64,000 nucleotides of DNA from Mortierella alpina (lineage: Eukaryota; Mortierellomycota; Mortierellomycetes; Mortierellales; Mortierellaceae): contig JANATF010000002.1 of the NCBI GenBank assembly GCA_029449245.1, positions 3,038,001-3,102,000 of the forward strand, read 5' to 3'. The position numbers were made by a program, and so were the translations under genes. Below, one piece after another: positions 24,075 through 37,377 of this stretch (position 1 is its first letter; every line of letters starts with the position of its first letter). The notes under the pieces were generated by a model, which was not told where the DNA came from, made no database searches, and saw only the letters and a program-made list of their open reading frames with translations.

Positions 24075-26202
24075 TTAGAACAGAGAAATCATAGATGCAC
24101 TGACAGCCAGCGCCGTCAGGAACCATGCACCAGATAGCATAGCGGCCCCATTGTTATCGCCCTTAGGAGTATCGTCCTTCGAGTGTGTGGGCTTGGGAGG
24201 AGGCGCAACACGATCTGCAGCACCAGCCTGGATCGTAAAATTCAACTGCGTGGCCACCAATGTCGAGGCATCCGTGATCCATCCCTTCAATGAGGTTTGC
24301 ATGTCCTTGGTAACATTATCGAGGTTGTTGTTAAAGTCATCGAATGTGTAGTTGTTGTTGACACCAGGACCGGTCCTGGCAATGGCAATATCCCACTTGT
24401 AATCTTCCGCCAACATCTGGTTGTAAGCCATTATCCTAGGGAACAGTCCCTCGGGCTTGAAGGTCCATCCGACAATATCCTTGAGCGTCTGCTCAAACAA
24501 CGCGTTGATCTCCTTGTTCTTGATAATCAGCTTTGAGACCAGGGGATGGTCAGGCGTGAAGCTGTATAAGGTCTGGTAGGACGACAGCTTGTTGGTGGGG
24601 AAGCCGTTTCCGAACGTGCCATCGAAATCAGTAGGGATCCACTGCCACTTGCCAGAACTGCCTAGTCGGGCATTAAAGTACATAAAGTAATTGGATCCGG
24701 CCATCCAGTAGTTGTCAAAGGCGCCAGCCAGGTACTCGAGGGCCATATTGCGCAGGAACCCATCGAGATCCAGGCGAGTGTTGTTCCAGTATCCAACAGG
24801 GTCTGGTGTGGCCACGGGATCAAAGGCTTGGAGGTCGGCCATGAAGGCGATCAGCTGGTTCAGAGGCAGGTCAAGGGGGTTGTTTCCGACATTGACAGCT
24901 GCATACACAACGGGGTCGTAGCTGGCGTTGGCAGGACCCTTGTAGACCAAATCAGCTTGGTTCGTCAGAGTGGGTGCATTCATCTGTTACCGTTTAAAAA
25001 TGAATACATTTCAGTCTTAGTAGAACAAACATGGGTAATGTGCACGCATGATACATCTGCTTTCTTTGCGACTGCTAGCTTCATACCTGGACTAGGGATC
25101 CAATGACTGCTGCGGGATCGCCTTGGTAAACGGTCTGCTTAATGAAGGACTTTTTGATGTCATCGACCATCAAATACAGACCATACGGCTGGCTGTTGAT
25201 GAACAAACGAACGTATTGGCTCTGCTGCGTGGGCACACCGACCGCGTTCAGCAAATCAATGTACAGCTTTTCTCTCATAACGGTAGGATCGGTCACCTCA
25301 CTTCTCAGTTTGATGTTGGGACGCGAGAAGAAACTTTGGTTGAAATTGGTATCAAACGAGAACTTGTAGGCTTGCTTCTGAAATTCCTTGGATGACTTGC
25401 CAGAGGTCTTGAAAGTGATGTTGTTCTGGCTGTTGATCATCTTATGATCGATCCATCGGAAATTCACCTTGATATCCGTCGGCAGGTTCGGGTTCGCATT
25501 CAGGGCAGCCATCTGAGCAGGGTCTGCGGTTGCATGGATGGTGGCGATCACATCTTCATCGAAGACCTTTGTATACGATGGCCAAGTCGCGAGATAAGAG
25601 TACGGCACATGAGGTAGAACCCATTTGGTGGTCTGACGCTCAAAGAATTCGTTGTACGTTTGCGTGTCGGTAGCATTGCGAATCGTACGGATAAAAGCCT
25701 CGGTCTTGACGGCTGCTCCAGCGGCATTGAGCTCGACATACGAGTATTGAGCAGCACTGGTGGTGCCGGGGACGGCGCCAGACCACACTGGGAAAGTGGC
25801 TTCAGTGGATGCCAGTTTTGTGATCGCACCTCCAATAGAAACACCAAACGATCCTCCAGCGGTGGAGGGATAGCCGACGCAGTTGAATGTAACTAATAAA
25901 GGAAATAGGGTGCAAATAAAGTCGTATGTATTAGTGAAGTGATGAGCAGGTCGTAAAAGGGTGAAGGCGAAACAGTTGTATATCCTCCACCTCAGGGGTG
26001 CGTGCATTTCGATATTGTTACAATGATTTGCTGCCTAAAGGCTATGTTCATGGTCAGAGCAAGCAATTAATGCACAGCCATCGCTTTGAGGCGAGCTGCC
26101 ATGTCGTCAAAGGGGAATGAGAGGCTTACTGTCGGCTTCAGAAAGTGCGGCCATGGAGATCAGACTCGCCAGGCCAGCCAGGCGGGCGAGAAGGCGAACC
26201 AT
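24075..26202 (-). CDS. CotH-family protein, cluster copy 2
   Basis: Exons 26130-26202, 25087-25892 and 24075-24983 give 595 residues. The first exon encodes a 24-residue signal peptide (hydrophobic AGLASLISMAAL, ending EAD). Intron 1 (237 bases) falls in the same phase and before the same ITFNC sequence as in copy 1. Intron 2 (103 bases) falls after GSLVQ and before MNAP; copy 1 reads straight through the matching position. Conserved CotH blocks: NIKLRS, EKLYIDLLNAVGVPTQQ, PYGLYLMVDDIKKSF, LDLDGFLRNMALEYL, IPTDFDGTFGNG. The C-terminus has a hydrophobic tail after a Lys/Asp-rich spacer, suggesting a GPI anchor. Closest to copy 3 by intron structure. Confidence 0.9.
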
Positions 26203-27357
26203 GACTGTTGAGGTCAGTTGATAGGAAAGGAGGTAGAGGTAGGACTACAGGACGGTAGAATAGCGGCGATGCTTCAGAGCGATGGAGCGTTGGGTGGAGT
26301 AGAAGGAAGAATGGTCGGTGACGGGGCAGTGTTAATGTAGACACAGGGTAGGCGAAAGGGTGGAGGAAAAGAGTGTAGACGAGAAAGAAGAGAAAGAAAA
26401 GACGAGGAGGCACTGAGAAGGTTTTTGCAAGAAACGGTGGTCAACCGCCCCTGTCCCCAACGTCTTCGGAGGTGTGATATATTTTTGCGCCCCCCGGCTC
26501 TCATAACCTTGAGCTGTTTTTCCGACTGATAATGGAAACATCTAGGCACACGACTCATTCAGGTTGCAGTGCCAGGTATACGCTGGCCGTCTTTGTTGAC
26601 AGTGGTTACCCAGACGACAAAAATGTGTATATTTTTAGACAAAGCAGCTAGCACAACCACTCGTTGCGCACCATGAAAATAAAGGAAAATGAGGTTGAGA
26701 GCAACCCTTGTTCAAGGCAAAGCTAATTTCAAAGTGAACGGAGAAGTGCGGCGAGTGCTGCTTTGGGCTATGGTGAATAATCAGGGCGCAGTGCCAAAGT
26801 CGACAAAATGTAAGCGACGTAGTACAGCACCACCCAATGAGGATCAAATGCCTCATTCGCTGCAATGGATTGCATAACGTAGCATGGTGATGGACGATGG
26901 CATGGAGTCTGCAAGGGTGGCTTGAGCGGGAAATACAGCAACCCAGCGGGGCGCAGGGTCCAAAGGGTTTGAATTGCCGTAAACGGACTAGACTGGACAT
27001 TCTGAACCATCCACTGCACGTTAAAAACTCGATTCAGAAGCGCGACTACGCAAGGACCACACTGCTGTACGCGTCTGGGTTTCGGAGATGCTGGGATATG
27101 ATCGTCTAACACTTGGCGCGTTCGAGACAATAGATCGATCTCACCCTTGTATCTCAGTTCCAAGACTTACGCCCATTTAAAATACTCGCCCTAAAATCAT
27201 ATTGAACTCTTGTACATGTGCAAAGGCGAAAGATCTTTATGTTGCTGGCATAGTCGTACATGAGAAAGAGTTAGTATGTATTTTTGGAGCGTACACAAGC
27301 ATGAACTACGAGGGAAGATGAGTTGGTCTACGTAGAACAATGGAAAACCTGGATAAT
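26203..27357. other. Intergenic, CotH copy 2 promoter to copy 3 end
   Basis: About 1.15 kb. 26210-26410 is purine-rich on the plus strand, the CT-rich leader of copy 2. No gene or repeat recognised. Confidence 0.5.
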
Positions 27358-29364
27358 TTAGATCATCAATGCTGCAAAAACAACAGCAACCACGCCCTGC
27401 AACAAAAGGCCCTGCTTCGAGAACAGGCTGGAGGCGCTGTTTCCAGGGTTCTGGCTATCGGGGGTAGAGCCGGGGGTCTCGCCTTCAAAGTCATTGTCTT
27501 CCTCGTCCTCAGGGTTGCCCTGGTTGTTCTTCTTGGGGGGTGGGGCCACGCGATCGGCCACACCTGCAGGAATCGTAAAGGCGAGCTGAGTCGAGACCAA
27601 GGTGGACACATCCTGAACCCATTCCAAAATACCAGCCTGCATGTCCTTGGTAGCGTTGTGCAGGTTGTTGTTAAAGTCTTCAAACGTGAAGGCGTTGTTG
27701 ATACCAGGGGACTTGCGCGTGAGAGATCTGTCCCACTGAGCATCGAGCTGGAGCATCTTGTTGTAGGCAATGGCACGAGGACCAAGCGCCTCGAGCTTGA
27801 ACGCAGTGCTGACAATCTCCTTCAGGGTCTGCTCAAACAATGCGTTGATCTGGGGGTTGTCGAGAATCAACTTTTGAACCAAGGGGCGCTCACCCTGGGT
27901 GGCAAAGTTGGTCCAGGTCTTGTACGAGGGGGCTTTCGAGGTTGGGTAACCGCTTCCGAAGGTTCCGTCCATGTCAGTGGGGATCCACTGCCACTTGCCA
28001 CCAGGACCTTTAAGAGGGTTCTTGTACATGAAGTAGTTGGAGGCAGAGAACCAGTACATGTCAAAGGCTCCCATGAGATACTCGAGGGCCATGCTGCGCA
28101 GGAATCCGTCCAAGTCGAGGCGCGTGCCGTTCCAGTAGTTAACGGCATCGGGGGAGGTGGCCTGGAAAGTCTGGAGGTCAGACATGAACGCGATGAGCTC
28201 CTTGAGAGGATCGGTAATAGGACTGTTTCCGAGGTTCTGAGACTTGTAGGTGGATTCATCATAGTTGGCGGACGTGGCACCCTTGAAAACGAGGTCAGCC
28301 TTATTCACCCATGCGTTCATCTGTAGGGAGTGGAGTTACAGGGTAAGTCATGGCGATCACATTTGTAGGGCTTTAGAAAAAGGTAACAGAGGCGAAAAAA
28401 AGACATGGCCGTATGCTCACCTGAACAAGAGAGCCGCGGAGGATGTTGGGGTCTCCGGCATGGACGGTCTGCTTCAAGAACGACTTTGAAATGTCATCAA
28501 CCATCAAATACAAACCATAGGGCTCGTTATTGACAAAAAGACGGACCCAGGCTCCTTGTTGTGTAGGGACACCAACAGAGTTGAGCATGTCAATGTAAAG
28601 CTTCTCACGGATAAAGGTTGGGTCCTGAACTGCACTTCTCAGTTTGATATTGGGTCTTGAGAAGAAGGTTTGGTTGTAGTCAGTCTCAAACTTGAACTTG
28701 TAAGCCTGCTTGGAGTGGTCCTTGGACGATTTGCCCGAAGTTGAGAACGTGATATTCGTCTGAGAGTAGATTGTCTTGGAGTTGATGAACCGGAAGTCGA
28801 CCTTGTAGTCCTTTCCGTTCTTGGGGTTGGCGTTCATTTCGGCAATCATAGCCGCAGGTGCAGTCAAGTGAATGGTTGCGATCTGCTTCTGCTTAAAAGC
28901 CTTGGTCTTGGAAGGGTAAGTCGCCAAGTAGGTGTATGGAACCTTGGGCAGCTCCCATTCGGTAGTTGGTCGCTCAAAAAACTCGTTCAAGGTCGAAGTC
29001 CAGGTGGAATTCGCGATGGTGCGGGTGAAGGCCTCAGTCTTCACCGCTGCACCGGCAGCGTTGATCTCGACATAAGAGTACTGAACAGCGCTGGTGGTTC
29101 CAGGAACGACACCACTCCAGACTGGGAAGGTGGTCTCGTTAGCGGTCAGCTTGGTAATGGCACCATTGATGGACACACCAAAAGCGTTGTTTGCTGTTGA
29201 AGGATAGCCTACGACATTAAATGTGACTGGAGGGGGCGAAAGAATCAGGGTGTTAGGGATATGTGGTAGCTGAAGAGCGGTTACGTCGGCACTAAATGTC
29301 GAAAGATCTTACTGTCGGCAAAGGCAAACGAGGCAAGGGTTGCCAAGCCGATGAGAAGCTTCAT
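27358..29364 (-). CDS. CotH-family protein, cluster copy 3
   Basis: Exons 29313-29364, 28421-29226 and 27358-28320 give 606 residues. The second exon is exactly 806 nt, as in copy 2. Signal peptide MKLLIGLATLASFAFAD, then intron 1 (86 bases) and a junction ITFNVVGYPSTA, in which the Cys of copies 1 and 2 is Val. Conserved CotH blocks: NIKLRS, EKLYIDMLNSVGVPTQQ, PYGLYLMVDDISKSF, LDLDGFLRSMALEYLMGAFD, IPTDMDGTFGSG. Here the usual TDFDGTFG reads TDMDGTFG, keeping both Asp. The C-terminal spacer is acidic and Pro/Ser-rich, followed by a hydrophobic end, again GPI-like. Head of a tandem run of three on one strand. Confidence 0.9.
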
Positions 29365-31075
29365 GATATAAGGTGAAGCTGAGTGTTCAGCGGATGAGAG
29401 TTAATAGAGTGGGAACGAGCGTGGTTGTGGGAAGAGAGGTGGATCGAGTTGGTTTGTGGGATGTGGCGATTTTCTGGTAGAATAAGAGAGTGTGAAAAAA
29501 GATAAAAGAGTGGAAGTGGGGGCACACAATCGATGTCAAAACATGCGGACCAGAAGAACAGAGAAGAGAGTGAGAGATGCTGTGTATTTAAAGCAGAGTC
29601 GAAGAAGAACGTTCTGTCGTAGGCATTTGTCTACTCAGCACAGTTTGCAGGACAGAGAGAGCGAGAGTGAAATATATAGAAGGAGCACAATGTTTATTAA
29701 TACAAAGAGGACATCGCCCAGTGTTTCTAGATATGCAATATGGGATGGCCCACGATTCCCCAGGGGTATCGAGCATATTTTCATATTTGAGCTTTAAGTG
29801 GAATGACTTGACCCGTCTCAGAGACTTCAAGACATCGCAATTACAGTTGTCACCGACTCACTTACACGGTACTAAGACTGTACCTGGGTACGGGATCTAG
29901 GATGAATACATACATAATCAGCCTTATGGTCAATCGAAACTCCTGCTCGAGCTCGAACAGAAGTATGGTCAAAAATTGTTATGGTAACGGACGACTATGC
30001 GCACGCTGGTCCTGCTCGTTGTTACCCGGTAAACGAATGCGCACAGGCACGTTGCACAACTCCAAAGGGTGCAAAAAAAAAACGATGTTCCGGCAGAACG
30101 AATTCTATTTTAGTGCTTACTGTAATTACGGACCACTGCAATACCTCTTGTTTGTTCCCCTCAATGCAACTTGCAACGATACATTCGGACTTCTATACCG
30201 TTGTACCGTGCTCGCTCGGGCAGAGGGCAATTTAGATTCTTTTCCACCTTAAGTTAGGGTTACCAGCATGTCGGCTTCACCCGAAAAATCAGCCGGCAAT
30301 TGGAGTATTGTCGAACAGCGAGTGTCAGACACACTCCAGGAGAATCAGAATCGGGCTTTGCTATGCACCTTGCAGAAGCAAGAGGTACGGTGGTGTCAGG
30401 GGCGTCCTGGCGTACTGGGTCACCTTGAGGACACAAGAGGCGCCGAAAATAGACATTCTCGAGAATGATCAGAATGCGACCGAGAGGTGCAATCGGAGAC
30501 GGGCTTAAGTTGCTTTGTGCGCACCTACTCTGCTGCGTCTGATGCTGCAACGAATCAGCAAGACTCAATGAGTTGAGTGCTCTTATTTTTAAACATCCCC
30601 TTTCTCAGCAAGGTGCAGTACTCTGCCGTGATGCTAACAAGTGCTTCCACAGATTCCATGAACGCGGCATAAGGTTTCGCCTTGTATTGTACCTGAGCCT
30701 CGCTGGCGCACTCCTAAGCCATCGGAGGATAGACCAGGGCGTTGCTCATCTATGTACTCTCTCGCGTGGTGCTGGTCAATGGCACGCGATACATATGCCA
30801 CTATGCCAAAGTGCTCAATTGCTCTCATTTTTTCTGGTCAACGTTCCACTCCTCCAAGTCAACGCTGTCAGGGTACCGGGGCTGGTGCAACAATCGAAGG
30901 TCTTATTTTCCTTATTTTTTGAGATAGCAACCGGTGTTGAACTCTGCCAGCTATTGAGCAGTCGTGGTTCTTCGATTTCCTATAGAAGCGCCCTCTCCCT
31001 TTCAAGTTGAGCTCCTAGGACAAGCCTCAAAAGTCTGCGGCCGATGTATTTTTATTAGTAGAGATGAAATAATGA
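29365..31075. other. Intergenic, CotH copy 3 promoter to ARP5 end
   Basis: About 1.7 kb. Purine-rich plus strand to about 29680 (the CotH leader side). Beyond that I see no conserved frame, RNA gene or repeat. Confidence 0.5.
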
Positions 31076-34000
31076 TCACTCGTAACGCATGTTTCCTAGC
31101 CCGTGCTCCTGGATATATGAGCCTCCATACTCTTCATACTCCTGTCGAGTCACTGAAGACGTCTTCATCCTCTCAGAATCCCGACCCGCCAAGGCAGCGC
31201 CTCTCCACGCATCCAACAAGCAATCCTGCGCCCTTCTGACGCAATGTACCTGCTTGTCTGGCGAAAATGGCAGGATCGATCGGATCGAGTCATTCAATCG
31301 CTCAACAAGACCAGGGACCTGCGCCATACCACCGGTGACGAGAATATTCTGGACTAGGCGTTGTCGTGCTTGGGCATCAAAGCGTTTCAATACATCCTGC
31401 AAGGTTTCCACTAGGCCAGTTTGATCAAGTCCCACGATGCCAGGCTGGAAAAGGGCCTCCGGGACGCGGATGCGCTCAACATTCAAATGCAGTTGGTAAG
31501 TTTGATCGAGTGCTAGTCCAACTGCTGGGTCGTAAGGTCCAAGCCCGTGGGTGTAAAAGTGAAGGAACGAGTTCTTGGGCGTGTACGCATTCATGGTGTG
31601 CTCGTGCAAAAAGTCAGGGTCGTACTTTAGCAGCTGTTGCTCATACTCGTTCAACTGCGTTGCTTCCTCCTCGTCCTCAGAATCATCCTCGCGGCTCTGA
31701 TGAAAGAATGAGAGGCAGGATATAAAATGGTCAGTGAAGGTCTCAATCTATGCTATGCTAATCGGCAAGCAAGCGATGGTTTCAGGTTGTCTCGATCTCA
31801 AGGTTATACACATACAATCTCTCGATACACCATCCAGTCGTCGTCGTCCTGACCAAATGTGTCCTCTATGTGTTATGAAACGTTACGTATTGTGTAAGTA
31901 AACATTGAAACATACATGTGCCTGATTGACACAGAGACATACAAACACCCTTGTTCGTCTAATCGACCTACCATCTTGTCCTTTTCTGCGTCTCTTCGGA
32001 GGCGGTGCATCGCTAGCCAGCGCAGCAATCGACTTCATTCGCAGCTGGGAAGCGTGGCTACGACGATCCGAGAGTTGTTCGCGAAGCTGCTTCTTTGCCT
32101 TGATCTTATCAACGAGCTCCTTCCTTTTCGCATGGATCTCATCCAGCCATTTCTGAGGCTCCTTCTCCCTCCTCTCTGCGTCCTGTCTCGCCAGCTCTTC
32201 CTATAGCATAAAAGCGGATAATTAGATGGAACCAATCAGATCGGAAACAGAAGGCGGACGGGTCAGCGATCTTTATATGGGCGGGCCTCCCACCTGAAAT
32301 GCAGCCTCTTCGGCTTTAGCGGCTTTGGCGCGCATCCTTGCGTCGTGGCTCGCCTTGAGCAAGCGCTGCTTCTTCTTTTCTTTCCGATCAGCCTCTGAAA
32401 GCTCTTCGTCAGGAATGGCCACTAGCGGAAATGTTGGTGGTTCCTAGAAGCACAAGAAGACGGTTAGGTTCATGTAGGATTCACTCAGATGCATATCGTC
32501 ATGCGAACCTGCATCGTAAGCGGACCTTCTCTTCTTCTTCGATACCAAGCTCCTTGTTCCTAGCACGCTTGATGGCCGCGTCTGTTATTTTGATTGCTGA
32601 TTCCAAATCCGCCTCGTCTTTAAAGCCCATTGCCTTGAGTTGCTCCTAAGTGCGGATTCATCGAGAGTGTTAGGCAAAAGTTTTCTACTCAGGAAGACAA
32701 TGTCTGCAATCAAGCCAGGTTCTCATGACACGTACGGCCCATTCAGCCTTCTTGAGTGCTGATCTCGAGTTCTTGAGCGCCATGTACTGTTCCAGATCTT
32801 GCTCGCGTTGAATCAACTACTCGTCAGCATGAAACCAAAGATGTCTGTCAGCATACTCATTAGGGGCTGCACAAATCGCAGCCAGATGCCACTTGTGCAT
32901 ACAGTTGCCTTCTTACCTTCTCGAGCCTGGCTTTTGCGGCCTGCTCTTGTAACCGACGTCCCTGTTCCTTTCTCTTAGCAGTCAGTCGTGCCTGTTCCTC
33001 TTCCGACTTTTCTTCTATCACAGGTGCTACAAATGGAAATTGGATCACCCTATCCTTCGTTTTGAATATTTCTGGATCCTCGTACGACGCGAGCTCCTCC
33101 AGGTAGTCATGGGCAACGTATGTATGATTGATGAAGAGCGTCTATACCAACAATGAATAAAAGCTGCCATTAGTAATAAACTTATAATTGCGAGGGTATA
33201 ATGGTCTGTGAAAACACTAACGCTACTGCCTAATTACCTCGGATTGGGTCGTTGTCATTTTGGTCGGAAACGTCGGATACTTCATCTGCATGAGTTTGAG
33301 CATGTACTCGCTGGCTGCCACTCCGCCATATGATATCCTAATGGTGGCAAACATGAGCCATGGCATTAGTATCCCCGATGTTTTCTCACTGAATATCCTT
33401 GATCTGTCCGGCCGTTGTCAAATTGCTTTACCTTTTGGCATGCTCCGTATGTACTTTTCCCCCAGACACTGGGATTACATGTGAAAAATGATGTCCCAAG
33501 GACATGACGACGCCATCATTTGCTCTGTTAGGTCCATTGGCGTATAAGCTGAAAAGCGAGTCGATTCCATATGTCACCGAGGGGATCTGATATGACTCGA
33601 ACAGAAGCTCGGACATGACTAGTACGACGAGAAGCAAGTTGACAATGAGATACCCTTGTCCAGCATATGCTGCAATAAAGGATACATCTGTATCCAGTGA
33701 ACGACTTTTCGCTTACGATTGCGGTTATAAGGCGGAACGCAGACGGGCTCTGTCATCACAATGGGGTGATCGATCCTGTCGGCATCGATTCCCATCTTGA
33801 TGAAAATATAGTCCAGCACCGCTTCCTAAGACGGTGAAAAGCATGCTCCTTAGTTTCAGTGTATTTGATGTTGTTGACGACAGGTTTGTTTCTTGCTTAG
33901 GCTTACCATGATCTCCGGGTTACACATGACAGCTCCGTCAAAAGCCGTCCGGGCGTTGGATCGGGCGAGCACGTCGCTGTAAACGTCGTTCCCGACAAAA

Positions 34001-34475
34001 GTGTTTGAGATGTTGGCTTTCCTGTCCCTGAATTTGGCAATCTGGTTGTCAAAGATCACTGTGGTCAAAACGAATGTGAAAGATGAGGTGAGAGAAGAGG
34101 TGATTGGTTTCACGGCCTTTCTTTTCTATGAAAGCGGGTATGCTTTGTTGACAGGTTGGACTTACGTCTTGGACGTTCTTCCGTTGCCCATCCAGCTCGG
34201 CACTGCCATGACCCTAACGACAATGAAGCGCATGTAGAGAAATGAGCAGTGAGAATGGAACGGTATACCAGTTTGACGGACATCGGATCCTGCCATTGAC
34301 CGAACATGCCACGTTTGGAAGCTATACCATTGTCAATCACGATGGCGGCGCCGGTGGACGCAAACGATTGTTTATAGTCTGAGTACTCAGGCGTTGGATT
34401 GAATGGCTTGTCTGTCTGCATAGGATGCAGCTCCACCTTGTGCTCCTCCACGTCCAAATCCATGTCCATGTCCAT
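31076..34475 (-). CDS. ARP5: Actin-related protein 5, INO80 chromatin remodeller subunit
   Basis: Nuclear actin-related protein that couples ATP use to nucleosome sliding in INO80. Thirteen exons: 34328-34475, 34166-34213, 33907-34058, 33717-33825, 33432-33618, 33238-33337, 32917-33141, 32736-32816, 32526-32645, 32294-32443, 31972-32200, 31816-31865, 31076-31696; all phases agree and give 739 residues. Actin fold pieces: IVIDNGSWQCRAGWATEERP, SYQIPSVTYGIDSLFSLY, GHHFSHVIPV, and LVTGGMAQVPGLVERL near the end. The long Lys/Glu/Arg-rich helical insert in the middle (about exons 7-11) is diagnostic of Arp5. Intron 9 has a weak donor (GTCCGC). The start at 34475 gives MDMDMDLD; an ATG further upstream is possible. 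Confidence 0.93.
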
Positions 34476-34887
34476 GTTTGTTAGCCAAAGGGATGCTATC
34501 ATGCAAGAGCAGCTCAAAAATATCTAGGCTTCTGCCCACACCCAGACCAGACTTGTGACTGCGTTGGTTTTTGATCCAGTTCAAAGCGGGCGCGGACCAC
34601 GGTCGAGTTTTCTGCCATTATGATCATGCATAAATGCCGTCGATTGACCGATCGGGCACTTTCACCTCAAGTTTCAATATGCAAAAAGATGCGCGCCTTT
34701 GCGTACAAAGCGTTCCTATCTACGAACACATCGCCCCGCCGTGTCACATCGCGATGTAGATACTGCTCGATGGGAAATAACGAGATTACGTCAACCTCGG
34801 AGAGGAAATAACGAAGTTTTCAGCTACTTCTGCGGAGCTGATCTGCCTTCGACTCCATCTTCAACCATACCCAGGACAAAAAAAAAA
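34476..34887. promoter_or_regulatory. Shared divergent promoter, ARP5 / RPB4
   Basis: 412 bases between two divergent starts of nuclear housekeeping genes. No clear TATA box. An A-rich run sits directly before the RPB4 ATG. Confidence 0.6.
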
Positions 34888-35837
34888 ATGAAACCACATA
34901 GAGGAGTCATTGAGGAGGAGGATGCGTCGACTTTGAAGCTTGGAGCAGGTAAATCGCACACGCCATTCTCAAGGATGCTCTCGTAGTTCTCGCTGTACAC
35001 CTGGAAGAAAGGAGCACAACAAGATCCATCCAGGAGGAAAAAGAATCGGTGTTTGTGGCAGTAGCCTAGTATTCGAATTGAATCCTCACGCCACGCCACG
35101 ATTCTCGGTCCTTGTATGCATAGATTTCCAGGATGCTCATTGCCTGTTCGTCTCAGAAGTCAAGATCTTGCTTGATGCAACTCAGCGACCCAACACTTCA
35201 GAGTAAGCCAACTGATACTACATTGCGGCTACCACGTCGTATTGAGTGCGACGCTGTCAGCTAGTCAGGAAGGCAAAAAGGCTATGTACACGAAGCTAAC
35301 CAGCTATGTGCATTGCTGGATCATAGAGTCTATCAAAAGACCCTCAACTATGTCACCCAGTTCAACCGATTCACCAACCCCGACGTTGTTCGTGAAGTCA
35401 GAAAGTAAGATACTCTGGAAGCTGTGCCACAGACCTTGTTCTCCCAGAAGTCCGGTCCCAATGCATGACTCGTCATGACACTGCTACTTATGCTGCACGC
35501 TTTTTCTGATCTTATTTCGATAGTGGTATGAACGAGGAACCGGTGCACTCGCTGCTGACAGGGTTCGAGCTGGCACAGCTCGCCAACCTCTGTTGCGAGG
35601 AGGCGGAGGAAGCCAAGGCATTAATTCCAAGGTAAGGAAATAATTGCAGGACGTGGAGCAACTATAAATGACTAGGAAGCATGGCCACCATTTTTCTCGG
35701 AAGCTAGTGTATTATTTCACTCAGACACCCGTCTTCTATGCCTTCTCCCGCTATTTAGTCTTGCCAGCAAGATCGACGACGAGACTCTTCAAAACTTCTT
35801 GAACCAGACTTTGGATTTGAAGAAGTTTCAATCGTAG
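34888..35837 (+). CDS. RPB4: RNA polymerase II subunit Rpb4
   Basis: Forms the Rpb4/Rpb7 stalk of RNA polymerase II. Exons 34888-34948, 35124-35202, 35327-35404, 35524-35631, 35759-35837 give 134 residues. Conserved pieces: EEEDASTLKLGADFQDAHCL at the N-terminus, LFVSEVKILLD, YVTQFNRFTNPDVVREVR, then the C-terminal helical bundle HSLLTGFELAQLANLCCEEA, EEAKALIPSL and the end FLNQTLDLKKFQS. The length is like the animal protein and shorter than the budding yeast one, which has an inserted loop. Convergent with the NRK gene, 118 bases between stops. Confidence 0.93.
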
Positions 35838-35955
35838 AACCTGGAAACTGTCATACCACAACATGAGAGAAAAAAACACTCAACGGATACGGCGCTACGC
35901 GGCGCACGTCATGGCGGGTCTGCACCTTTAAAATTGTATTATAAAAAATCCTAGT

Positions 35956-37054
35956 TCATGTATTCGTCATCTCTGAAAACACTGTGAGTTGTGAGAGACG
36001 CCTTGCCAGCAGCCTGGACACGGTCTCGACCATTTCGTGTATCGTGGCATTGCCAGAGGAGATAATGTCGATGTTTGCCGTCATGGAGTCTGACCGAGTT
36101 GAGTTGGCTGCATCAAACACTCCTGTATCACAACCGGCCTCAATTGCCTCCATCAACTTTACAAAAGGCGCGTTATACATCAGGTAGTTGGGCCAAACCA
36201 CATCGTCGAAGTAACCTGGGGGATCTTCCCAATAACCTACAAAAGAAATATGAGTGGGATTAGTATCGACCCAACACTAATGCATAACACCCCCTTGAAC
36301 TCTGCCAAGGATCATGCCTACCTTCTAGAGTTGCATACCCCTTCCTGGACTCGCGCCTCTCCTTCAGAGTCTGGTACGGCGCAGTGAGGAAGAACTTGAT
36401 ATCCAGGGCTTTGCACAGAGTCTCATCCACGTATAGGATAAAGCCGTCCAGAATCACAAACTTGGTGCGCTGTCTTTCGTCCTCGGGAATCTGAGCTAAC
36501 ATATCCTTACGCATTGTGTCCAAAATCTCCTGCGGAACGGGCGACGATGTCTCCTTGGATCCAATTGGGTTCCTTTCCTCCAAGGAGTCAAACCCGTCGG
36601 GGAACCGGCCATGCTCCTTGACATATTCCAACGTCGTGGCCAGGGCATTAAAGTCAATTGCCTCGGGGCAGTCCCAGTTGGCCAAACCAGTCTTGGGGTC
36701 CAATGGAAGCTCGGCCTCTGGACGGTAAAAGTCATCCTGATGGACAATGGTGCTGTTGGGCAGGATGGACTTTAGATAGCGGGAGACGGTCTGTTTTCCG
36801 TATTGGAAGATGCAACAAAACGAAGGGGATGTGGCTCTGGTCAGTGATATGTAGTAATGACAATGATCATACCCGCTCTCAAAACTTGCGCCTCCTTACC
36901 GTCTTGCCGCCTGAGGAAGGACCACTATTCCAAAAAGAAGCGCCGCAGTGAATAATCGTAAGCATTCTCATTGATGAAGCAGGTCAAGAGCTAATCAAAC
37001 GCAAGTGTACCTGAGCCCAATGGTGATTATTCTAGTCTTGGCAATCTCGACCAT
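35956..37054 (-). CDS. NRK1: Nicotinamide riboside kinase
   Basis: Phosphorylates nicotinamide riboside to NMN in the NAD+ salvage route. Exons 37011-37054, 36900-36924, 36322-36790, 35956-36236 give 272 residues. The P-loop SGPSSGGKT is assembled from three exons, one of them only 25 nt. HQDDFYRPE contains the catalytic Asp region, WDCPEAIDF the substrate-site part, and FVILDGFILY the Walker-B-like strand. The lid REsRKGYATLEGYWEDPPGYFD is split by an intron. Longer than human NRK1 (199 residues), with the extra length in the middle and at the C-terminus. Uridine kinase is the main alternative but the DDFYRPE and WEDPPGYF motifs favour NRK. Confidence 0.9.
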
Positions 37055-37377
37055 CTTGCTGTCGCTGTGAAGGGAGTGCGAAAGCAATGGGGTGCCTAAC
37101 GTGCGAGAAACAGGAATGTAAAGGAGTGCAAAGAAGGAAAGTTTCGACAGAGGAACGCGAGATGGTCTTCCTTCTGCACTGGAGGCAACGATTCTGCTTA
37201 ATTTTTTTTTTATTTTCTCTCCCTCTGGTGGTATCGATCATTGATTCACACACAATTGGTGCAAGGTTGGATTGTATGAGGCGTGGCTCAAGGCAAGTCA
37301 CCTCTCCTGGACACACCCTCATAGGCGTCTGGCACTCGCAAGAATTCTTGGTAACGTTGTCGTCCGGCAAGGAAGAC

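Noticed and set aside
31076-31654. Treating the 192-codon open frame as a short separate actin-like gene
   Set aside because: It joins in phase to twelve upstream exons that complete Arp5.
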